Positions 1 to 4,266 of a stretch of DNA of 5,613 nt are shown piece by piece. Both the position numbers and the translations under genes were made by a program. Each line of letters starts with the position of its first letter. Position 1 is the first letter of the stretch. This DNA comes from JASMTM01 sp046483075 (GTDB taxonomy: Bacteria; Thermotogota; Thermotogae; Petrotogales; Kosmotogaceae), in NCBI GenBank assembly GCA_046483075.1, contig JAWODV010000091.1:1-5613 (forward strand), in the 5' to 3' direction. The notes below the pieces were generated by a model. That model had not been told where the DNA came from. It saw only the letters and a program-made list of their open reading frames with translations, and ran no database searches.

Positions 1-1
1 T

Positions 2-172
2 ACTCTGGCAGGATATATTTTGGGAGTAATAGCTGGAAAGCTGTTCGGAGGCTTCCAAAGTGATATCCCGCCAGAGTATTTGCATTACGGTTGGGTAATC
101 TGGGGCGCTGCTTATATTACCTCTGCCATGATCGACATGCTTGCTGAAAAAATACAGCAAGATATATCGTAA
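2..172 (+). CDS. C-terminal fragment of a membrane protein, family not recognised
   Basis: The frame beginning at base 2 is open for 56 codons and ends with TAA at 170-172; the start lies left of the window. The visible part opens with a glycine-rich hydrophobic stretch (TLAGYILGVIAGKLFGGF), then a short polar segment (QSDIPPEYLHYG) and a second hydrophobic stretch (WVIWGAAYITSAMIDML). It finishes with a charged amphipathic tail (AEKIQQDIS). This fits the end of a polytopic membrane protein with two final helices, but I do not recognise the family. Its stop is 1 bp from the stop of the convergent XRE gene, so neither gene has room for its own terminator between them. That the frame is coding is inferred from its composition and uninterrupted reading. 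Confidence 0.6.
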   Translation, partial: TLAGYILGVIAGKLFGGFQSDIPPEYLHYGWVIWGAAYITSAMIDMLAEKIQQDIS

Positions 173-173
173 T

Positions 174-386
174 TTAGCTTACCTCTTCAAAAGTAAACAC
201 CTCTTCTATGGTGCTCCTTAAAGCCCCGGAAATCTTGTAGGCAAGGATTAGAGAAAGATTATACTTGTTCTTCTCTATATGGCCGATAGTCTCTCGACGG
301 ACATCTACCATGTTAGCCAGCTGTTCCTGGGTTAGCTCATACCTTGCTCTTAGCTCTTTCATGCGTGACCTGATTATAATCTTCAT
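174..386 (-). CDS. Small XRE-family HTH transcriptional regulator
   Basis: This 70-residue protein is nearly all a helix-turn-helix domain of the XRE/Cro-C1 family. Residues 8-17 (RMKELRARYE) form the first helix, LTQEQLANMVDV (18-29) holds the second helix and turn, and RRETIGHIEKNKYNLSL (30-46) is the recognition helix and following turn. The C-terminal IEEVFTFEE is typical of the short stand-alone repressors found in Firmicutes. I chose ATG at 386 over the GTG at 398, because the AGAGG ribosome site sits almost directly on the GTG but about 11 bases before the ATG. A later ATG, giving MKELRARY, is also possible. The start is separated by only 1 bp from the stop of the upstream membrane-protein gene (TAG-A-ATG), implying translational coupling. 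The protein probably represses its own operon through the tandem dyads at 754-789; that link is inference. Confidence 0.9.
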   Translation of the reverse strand: MKIIIRSRMKELRARYELTQEQLANMVDVRRETIGHIEKNKYNLSLILAYKISGALRSTIEEVFTFEEVS

Positions 387-387
387 T

Positions 388-723
388 CTAAAGGTCACCT
401 CTTCTTTCGTAGATATAGAATGAGATGATAAAAGTCATAAGCTGGAAAAAATATATTCCTCCAATAAACAGGGCAGCTACTGCTAATGTTTGGATAATGG
501 ATAGAGCCGCTATAGCGATAACTAAACCGATAAAAGAAACTACAAAAGCGTTCAGTCCAGCCTTGGCAATATTTGTTTTAAACATCTCGTCATTTCGGAT
601 TTCTCCCCAGGCAAAAAAGGCAAAGGCACCAAAAAACCCAAAAAGGCCGTAATTACCAGTGGGTATCCCTAACAACCCTATAAGTCCTAACAACCCTAAA
701 AACCTTAAGTTGTTCTTCTTCAT
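388..723 (-). CDS. DUF3796-like small integral membrane protein
   Basis: This 111-residue, strongly hydrophobic protein begins MKKNNLRFLGLLGLIGLLGI. It continues with PTGNYGLFGFFGAFAFFAWG (21-40), a short charged loop (EIRNDEMFKTNIAK, 41-54), and two further helices at about 58-78 and 80-104. The tail is YERRGD. The repeated LG/LLG pattern, the glycine-phenylalanine-rich second segment and the adjacent XRE gene match the DUF3796 family as I remember it. No catalytic residues are visible and its molecular role is unknown. The ATG at 723 has a near-perfect AGGAGG eight bases upstream. Membrane protein plus small XRE repressor is a recurring Firmicute arrangement and may be a self-regulated membrane-stress or transport accessory module, but that is inference. 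Family assignment is moderately sure; coding status is near certain. Confidence 0.85.
   Translation of the reverse strand: MKKNNLRFLGLLGLIGLLGIPTGNYGLFGFFGAFAFFAWGEIRNDEMFKTNIAKAGLNAFVVSFIGLVIAIAALSIIQTLAVAALFIGGIYFFQLMTFIISFYIYERRGDL
668..698 (-). repeat. 18-base tandem repeat inside the DUF3796-like gene
   Basis: The 13-base string CCTAACAACCCTA occurs at 668-680 and again at 686-698, a period of 18 bases (six codons). It encodes the repeated LG-L-LG residues of the first membrane segment. It probably reflects the low-complexity LG pattern of this family, though exact DNA repeats of this kind can also expand or contract by whole repeat units. Confidence 0.6.
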
Positions 724-753
724 TACAATTACCTCCTAATTTGTGTTTCATAC

Positions 754-789
754 ATAACTTAATGTTATATATGATAATCTTTATGTTAT
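754..789 (-). promoter_or_regulatory. Tandem dyads upstream of the DUF3796/XRE operon (candidate operator)
   Basis: On the plus strand ATAAC-TTAAT-GTTAT (754-768) is a perfect 5-bp inverted repeat. A related copy, ATAA-TCTTTATG-TTAT, lies at 774-789. The two centres are about 20 bases apart, close to two helical turns, so two repressor dimers could bind the same face of the DNA. The block lies 31-66 bases upstream of the ATG and overlaps -10-like hexamers on the minus strand (TATCAT, TATAAC); no convincing -35 is visible. Position and symmetry fit autoregulation by the XRE protein of this operon, which is inference. An AGGAGG ribosome site (732-737) follows before the ATG. Confidence 0.5.
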
Positions 790-836
790 GTTTATCACAC
801 ATTTAAACAGAAAGCAATACCTAAAATATATTTTTT

Positions 837-862
837 ATAAAAAATAAACCCCTTTAGGGGTT
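837..862 (-). terminator. Rho-independent terminator (minus strand)
   Basis: AACCCCTTTAGGGGTT at 847-862 is a perfect 6-7 bp GC-rich stem with a very small loop. Read on the minus strand it is followed by TTTATTTTTTA, the U-rich run of an intrinsic terminator. It lies about 100 bases downstream of the 47-residue membrane protein gene and upstream of the DUF3796 operon. It therefore probably ends transcription arriving from the right and insulates the XRE operon. Confidence 0.75.
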
Positions 863-964
863 GGAGGTTTAACCGAAAGAGTGCTGAGCTTAGAAGGGCT
901 TTAGTTCTAAAGTGGTTTACAAAGTGTTAGCAGCTGAATAAGTTTTATTATTCGGGCAAAGCAA

Positions 965-1108
965 TCACTTCTTAAATAATTTATAAGCAGCGAATGCTGA
1001 GAGTAGCGCCATGGCAACTATAGCTGATACCAGGGGGCTTAGCATGGCAGAAAAAAGAACAAAAAAAACAGCTATAAGCGCGAAAATACCTTCTTGTCTG
1101 TTTGTCAT
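965..1108 (-). CDS. 47-residue small single-helix membrane protein
   Basis: This short gene encodes MTNRQEGIFALIAVFFVLFS, then AMLSPLVSAIVAMALLSAFA, then AYKLFKK and TGA (965-967). It has a polar N-terminus, a long hydrophobic stretch (residues 8-42, either one long helix or a hairpin broken at S24-P25) and a lysine-rich tail. Coding status is supported by an excellent ribosome site, AAGGAGG at 1119-1125, ten bases from the ATG. A candidate promoter lies just upstream and a terminator downstream. I recall similar short proteins starting with a NRQEGIFALIA-like motif in Firmicutes, but know no function. It appears to be its own transcription unit. Confidence 0.75.
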   Translation of the reverse strand: MTNRQEGIFALIAVFFVLFSAMLSPLVSAIVAMALLSAFAAYKLFKK

Positions 1109-1136
1109 AAAATATTCACCTCCTTATCTGATTTAA

Positions 1137-1167
1137 ATTATCTAAACATTTAATAATTCTTTTTCAA
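1137..1167 (-). promoter_or_regulatory. Candidate promoter for the 47-residue protein
   Basis: On the minus strand TTGAAA (1167-1162, five of six matches to the -35 consensus) is followed after 19 bases by GATAAT (1142-1137, five of six matches to the -10). The spacer is longer than the usual 17. A start near 1130 would leave a short leader carrying the AAGGAGG site. Confidence 0.4.
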
Positions 1168-1224
1168 GCAAAGCATGCTCACAGCTTCTGGACAGATAAA
1201 CATCCCTACATCTTATCTTTTATG

Positions 1225-1418
1225 CTATTTGGTTTTGACCTGGATGACAGGGATCCATGTTTCCATGCCGCCTTCATCATCGTAGCACTCTATATCAGGA
1301 GCCTTTGCAAATTCAAATCCGCTGGTGGCAGCCTTCCCTTTCAAGGACATGTTCTGCAAGAGCTGCATCAGTTTGAAAATAATCAACCACTGTAATTGCC
1401 CCCCTGGCTAAGGCGCCT
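1225..1418 (-). pseudogene. Frameshifted C-terminal remnant of a GyrI-like effector-binding domain protein
   Basis: Two minus-strand frames together resemble the end of a GyrI-like / AraC-type effector-binding domain. One frame (about 1418 to 1313) reads GAITVVDYFQTDAALAEHVL then EREG, like the penultimate strand and helix of that fold. The other frame (ATG possible at 1350, stop TAG at 1225-1227) reads ATSGFEFAKAPDIECYDDEG then GMETWIPV. It contains the family's usual ending of an aromatic/acidic strand, a PDIE-Y turn and a terminal E-x-W-I-P-V strand. A one-base shift within roughly 1325-1350 would join them. The rest of a normal domain, about 100 or more residues, is absent: the first frame hits TAA just upstream, inside the end of the zincin gene. 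An intact protein of this family would bind small hydrophobic ligands. Alternatively the 41-residue ORF at 1225-1350 alone could be expressed, but it has no good ribosome site. Confidence 0.5.
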
Positions 1419-2022
1419 TATAATAAGTCTGAAAACCGTTATTAATTATAGTGCTTCCATTTGGCACCTGAAATGCTATTAAAGCAGCATTTAACATATC
1501 TACTGATGATGAGAAAGCGTTTAGAAAGATTAAAAACAACAAAAAACCGCTTAGTAAATCTGTATGTCCTAAAATAATAAGTGCCAGGATAGAAAAAACA
1601 ACAAAGGGAGCAATTGTAATTAAAAGAAACCTGCCCTTGCTGAACTTTTCAGTTGAAAATACAAATCCTCCCCATGGCTTAATACCAATATAGGTTTTTT
1701 CTGACCTGTAGAAGTTTGGGATAAATACCAGGTGAATGAGTTCGTGAACAACCACAAAGAGGTAAACATAGATGATATAGTCAAACCTGATTGTAAAATG
1801 CCACGAACCGGAATAAAGAAAATCATAAACCATATGCGAAGAAGGTGGATTTACAAGAAGCAAGATTAAGTAGCATATCGAAGCATTAATAATCATGAAG
1901 GGAATGGCAAATATAAAGGCAAAAAACAAGTTATGAGGTTCCTTTATTTTTTTCCATCCTTCAGCCAGCAGTGCTTCTCTAACTTCGGGGTCAGGCTGAG
2001 GTATTTTCTTAGCATACTGCAT
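1408..2022 (-). CDS. DUF3267-type membrane zincin metalloprotease
   Basis: This 204-residue protein carries the zinc-protease motif HELIH at residues 93-97, inside a hydrophobic segment (82-101). This is the HExxH arrangement of the DUF3267 'putative zincin peptidase' family. Other membrane segments lie at about 31-57, 131-151 and 155-172. The motif S-V-D-M-L-N (173-178) near the C-terminus may supply the third zinc ligand through D175, by analogy with intramembrane metalloproteases; that is inference. The segment FQVPNGSTIINNG (184-196) matches the family's usual ending as I remember it. The N-terminus (KKIPQPDPEVREALLAEGWK) is a typical cytoplasmic lead-in, which supports ATG at 2022. The ribosome site is poor: AAGGA lies about 14 bases away. 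The substrate is unknown. The gene ends with TAG at 1408-1410, abutting the GyrI-like remnant. Confidence 0.85.
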   Translation of the reverse strand: MQYAKKIPQPDPEVREALLAEGWKKIKEPHNLFFAFIFAIPFMIINASICYLILLLVNPPSSHMVYDFLYSGSWHFTIRFDYIIYVYLFVVVHELIHLVFIPNFYRSEKTYIGIKPWGGFVFSTEKFSKGRFLLITIAPFVVFSILALIILGHTDLLSGFLLFLIFLNAFSSSVDMLNAALIAFQVPNGSTIINNGFQTYYKAP

Positions 2023-2050
2023 AAGCTAATTATCATTCCTTATTATTGTG

Positions 2051-2077
2051 TTAAGAGATATAGTATTGTTCTCTTAA
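2051..2077. repeat. 8-bp inverted repeat upstream of the zincin gene
   Basis: TTAAGAGA (2051-2058) and TCTCTTAA (2070-2077) are perfect inverted copies separated by 11 bases. The element lies 29-55 bases upstream of the zincin ATG and its loop contains TACTAT on the minus strand, a possible -10. It could be an operator, a leader hairpin or a weak terminator for the upstream gene; no T-run follows on either strand. Confidence 0.35.
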
Positions 2078-2166
2078 GTATAAGCTTCTAGACTTATTAT
2101 AAACTTCTACTTTTCTTCAATTTCTCTCTTGAAATAATGCCAGAACCAGGGCGGCCAACAACCTTG

Positions 2167-2427
2167 CTACTCTTTCTTCTTTGCTGATGGCGGATGGTCT
2201 ATATTCATATAAACGCCGCCTTTTCCCAACTCGTCAAGCATCTGGTAGAGCCTTTTCATTTTTGTTTCTTTCAGCTTAGCTTCATGGAGCCAGCCGAGAC
2301 AGTCATTTAGCTGGTAAACAGGCCTTTTCTTATATGCATCGATTAACCCCTTTCTTGTAAGAGCCTCTTTCACGAATCATAGTATCGAGTGCCGTGGGCG
2401 TTTCAGCTTTGAATAATCGTTTCCCAT
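2167..2427 (-). pseudogene. YdeI/OmpD-associated (OmdA-like) small protein, broken by an in-frame TGA
   Basis: Reading from ATG 2427 gives MGNDYSKLKRPRHSIL, then TGA (2377-2379), then in the same frame FVKEALTRKGLIDAYKKRPV. It continues YQLNDCLGWLHEAKLKETKM, KRLYQMLDELGKGGVYMNID and HPPSAKKKE to TAG at 2167-2169. The pattern of EAL-x5-L-x-AY, RP-x-YQ-x-ND-x-x-GW, AK-x-x-T-x-x-KR and QMLDEL-x-x-G-x-VYM matches a short YdeI/OmpD-associated family from memory. Related proteins have a KRPR-containing N-terminus that continues through the position of this stop, so the upstream part looks like true ancestral coding sequence. A ribosome site GGGAGG (2442-2447) sits 8 bases before an in-frame TTG at 2433, which may have been the original start. 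A 68-residue product from GTG 2373 is conceivable but has no ribosome site. The family is loosely linked to bacteriocin protection; its function here is unknown. Confidence 0.7.
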
Positions 2428-2479
2428 AACCAATCATTTTTCCTCCCAATTAGTAGTAATATCTCAAGACTTGACCTCA

Positions 2480-3967
2480 TCATTTTTGCTGACCCGTTGC
2501 TGTAAAAAGTGCTGAACCAAGCATAACCAGGGCTGCAATCAGGATTGTGTAGCCAAGCCAAACAGAAACTACGGGCATTAGAGAAGTTATGTTCAGGTAT
2601 GGCCGGGTAATAGCCCACAGTAATCCTGCTATCAATATAGTAGAACATAAGAATTGGAGCGCTCTCAACAGGGTGAGTTCTTTCAAAGGAGAAATATATT
2701 TGCGGCTACCGGAATAAAGTTCTTTACATATACGAAAAGCTTGCCAGAGTGCCAGTAAAAAGATCAGGCCGACCAAAACACGCAGAATATTTTTACCCCA
2801 TATTATCTTTCCCATACCTATAGAGCCGTACCCTGCCCATTCAGCCCAGTCGTCCAATATGTAACCAATTAAAGGCCAGCTCCTCTGGCTGTTGGTAAGG
2901 ATAACAATACCTCTTCCATCTTCCGGCACCGAGTGAAAGTGGGTCATTATGCCTGCTCCCTGGCCACCGTGTGAAACGGCAGTAGTCCCGTCAGGAAGTA
3001 TTTCAATCAGGTGGCCCAGGCCGTAGTAATCAAAAGCTTGAGCGTAAAAACCGGACATTTCAACCTGGGGCATATATAGCATTTCTATAGTTTCCGGTTT
3101 CAGTACACCATGATTCTTATGATAGGGGCCTGTCATGCCGGCAGAGATAAAGCTGGCAATATCTTCGGCGCTGGCAAAGAGCCCGCCCGATGCTCTTCCA
3201 GCGTAAACATAAACAGGCACCGGCCTGTTTTTTAAATCATAACCGTTAGGCACTGGTGGTTCGAAATCTTTACTCCATTTATAACTGGAATGGTGCATCC
3301 CCAGGGGGGTTAGAATCTCTTCCTGTATGTAATCGGCAAAATCACGGTCGCTAACTTCCTCGATCAGCAGTTCCAGCAAGTTAATGCTCACATTTGAATA
3401 ATGAAAAGATGTTCCGGGCTCCCGGAAAGCAATGGCTTCTTCGCTTAAAACTGTTCGAATGGAAGGTACTTCATCGGTGGGAGAGAAGCGCTGGACCACA
3501 TTACCCAGGGGCATACCGGCGCTTAAGCTCAATAGCTGTCTTACGGTGATTTCATCTACCGGGTATTCCGAATCTGGAAATGTCCAGTCAGTAAGGTATC
3601 GCAGGTATGGGCTATCCAGGTCAACCTTGCCCTGCTCAACCAGCTTCATTACTCCCCAGGCGGTGACAGATTTCGAAATGGACTGCACCCGGCAGTAAGT
3701 ATCACTTGTCATTATTCTACCTTCTTCAAGGTCGGCATGGCCGTATGCTTTAACCCAGGCTGTTTCGCCATCTTCAACCAAGGCAATTGCTACCCCGGGG
3801 ATGTTATAGCTATCCATCAAGGCAGGGATGCGGTGTTCCAGGTGGGCTATTAATTCTTCCAGAGGTTTATCTCCATAGGTTGCGCCGAGTGCTGAGAGGT
3901 AACAAGAGATAGCCATTATCCAGGTAAAGAAAATGGCAGGTATTAAATATTTCATTAGTCTTAGCAT
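2480..3967 (-). CDS. Exported serine hydrolase (beta-lactamase / PBP4*-like) with C-terminal membrane helices
   Basis: This 495-residue protein belongs to the serine beta-lactamase-like family (class C beta-lactamase, DD-peptidase and esterase relatives). All three active-site motifs are visible: S-x-x-K as SISK (96-99; nucleophile S96, base K99), Y-x-N as YSN (190-192), and the HxG equivalent of KTG as HGG (333-335). Residues 5-29 form a signal peptide or N-terminal anchor; C22 after AIS is only a weak lipobox. The hydrolase domain spans about 35-380. Three hydrophobic helices follow at about 393-413, 431-453 and 463-488, so the catalytic domain should sit outside the cell, tethered to the membrane. 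Likely substrates are peptidoglycan peptides or esters; the sequence cannot decide. Start ATG 3967 has a weak AAGG site. A perfect -10 lies upstream, and the gene is divergent from the alpha/beta hydrolase. The C-terminal helices are an addition to the usual soluble domain of about 350 residues. Confidence 0.92.
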   Translation of the reverse strand: MLRLMKYLIPAIFFTWIMAISCYLSALGATYGDKPLEELIAHLEHRIPALMDSYNIPGVAIALVEDGETAWVKAYGHADLEEGRIMTSDTYCRVQSISKSVTAWGVMKLVEQGKVDLDSPYLRYLTDWTFPDSEYPVDEITVRQLLSLSAGMPLGNVVQRFSPTDEVPSIRTVLSEEAIAFREPGTSFHYSNVSINLLELLIEEVSDRDFADYIQEEILTPLGMHHSSYKWSKDFEPPVPNGYDLKNRPVPVYVYAGRASGGLFASAEDIASFISAGMTGPYHKNHGVLKPETIEMLYMPQVEMSGFYAQAFDYYGLGHLIEILPDGTTAVSHGGQGAGIMTHFHSVPEDGRGIVILTNSQRSWPLIGYILDDWAEWAGYGSIGMGKIIWGKNILRVLVGLIFLLALWQAFRICKELYSGSRKYISPLKELTLLRALQFLCSTILIAGLLWAITRPYLNITSLMPVVSVWLGYTILIAALVMLGSALFTATGQQK

Positions 3968-4006
3968 ATGTCAATTCTACCTTATTTTTGGGATGTTTCG
4001 ATTATC

Positions 4007-4012
4007 ATTATA
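4007..4012 (-). promoter_or_regulatory. -10 element of the serine hydrolase promoter
   Basis: On the minus strand the hexamer is a perfect TATAAT, placing the start near 4000 with a leader of about 33 bases before ATG 3967. No good -35 lies 16-18 bases upstream (CTGTTT is the best). The near-palindrome TTTCA-TG-TGAAA (4021-4032) occupies that spot and may be a regulator site. Confidence 0.5.
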
Positions 4013-4020
4013 GCAAAATT

Positions 4021-4032
4021 TTTCATGTGAAA
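4021..4032. promoter_or_regulatory. Near-palindrome TTTCA-TG-TGAAA overlapping the serine hydrolase promoter spacer
   Basis: Five-base arms TTTCA (4021-4025) and TGAAA (4028-4032) are perfect inverted copies around a TG centre. The site lies between the -10 and the expected -35 of the minus-strand promoter, where a bound protein would control transcription. No regulator can be assigned from the motif alone. Confidence 0.3.
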
Positions 4033-4050
4033 CAGTAGACTAAGAACTGG

Positions 4051-4061
4051 TTGTTGAACAA
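4051..4061. repeat. Perfect palindrome TTGTT-G-AACAA
   Basis: Eleven bases with perfect 5-bp arms, lying just upstream of the plus-strand promoter candidate at 4063-4091 and 39 bases from the minus-strand -10. It is placed to act as an operator for either direction, but palindromes this short also occur by chance. Confidence 0.3.
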
Positions 4062-4062
4062 G

Positions 4063-4091
4063 ATTACATTCAACCCCGGCTGTGTTATGAT
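4063..4091 (+). promoter_or_regulatory. Candidate plus-strand promoter
   Basis: ATTACA (4063-4068, four of six -35 matches) is followed by exactly 17 bases and TATGAT (4086-4091, five of six -10 matches). Transcription from about 4098 would give the alpha/beta hydrolase a long leader of about 170 bases that includes the two tiny ORFs. A second, closer candidate is GTGACG (4193-4198), 17 bases, TATGAT (4216-4221), giving a leader of about 40 bases. Confidence 0.4.
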
Positions 4092-4223
4092 ATTCAAGGT
4101 TAGTAAGTAATAATGAACAAAAAGCTCTTTAAGTATACGCTAAAGGGGATGGCAAAAAAGTGTCCATAAAATGTGTGTTATGTGTCAAAAAGGTGACGAG
4201 GATCAAGTTTTTAAGTATGATTG

Positions 4224-4233
4224 ACATGCATGT
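4224..4233. repeat. Perfect palindrome ACATGCATGT upstream of the alpha/beta hydrolase
   Basis: A 10-bp perfect palindrome lies 34-43 bases before the ATG, immediately downstream of the closer -10 candidate (4216-4221), at or beside the expected transcription start. A repressor bound here would block initiation. It also overlaps a TTGACA string (4221-4226) that lacks a matching -10 at proper spacing. Confidence 0.3.
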
Positions 4234-4266
4234 AACTCAATAACGATGCTACCATAGGAGGGGAAA

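Larger units (their letters stand above)
3968..4266. other. Divergent intergenic region between the two hydrolase genes
   Basis: These 299 bases hold no convincing gene. They contain a promoter toward the serine hydrolase, at least one promoter candidate toward the alpha/beta hydrolase, three short palindromes (4021-4032, 4051-4061, 4224-4233) and two tiny abutting ORFs (4113-4169 and 4171-4224). No T-tailed hairpin was found. The length and number of symmetric elements suggest regulated expression, but no regulator gene lies beside it apart from the convergent TetR gene 1.1 kb to the right. Confidence 0.5.

Noticed and set aside
425..652. Plus-strand ORF of 75 codons
   Set aside because: It lies antisense within the DUF3796-like gene, which has a strong ribosome site and family-like composition; this frame looks like a shadow.
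1620..1826. Minus-strand 68-codon ORF
   Set aside because: Alternative frame inside the zincin gene; no family pattern.
2105..2169. Possible extra peptide (PPWFWHYFKREIEEK) in frame after the stop of the OmdA-like gene
   Set aside because: Aromatic-rich and striking, but the other two frames also give plausible-looking peptides over the same bases, and there is no start or ribosome site. It cannot be told from chance.
2403..2648. Minus-strand 81-codon ORF
   Set aside because: Mostly overlaps the C-terminal membrane part of the serine hydrolase in another frame, with no recognisable features.
3432..3698. Plus-strand 88-codon ORF
   Set aside because: Antisense to the catalytic part of the serine hydrolase; no ribosome site and no family pattern.
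4141..4200. Possible insertion-sequence end (repeated GTGTC next to A-runs)
   Set aside because: Two GTGTC copies and A-rich DNA recall some IS termini, but no inverted partner, target duplication or transposase is present.
4221..4226. TTGACA as a -35 for the alpha/beta hydrolase
   Set aside because: A perfect hexamer, but nothing resembling a -10 lies 16-18 bases downstream; the hexamers there are poor matches.
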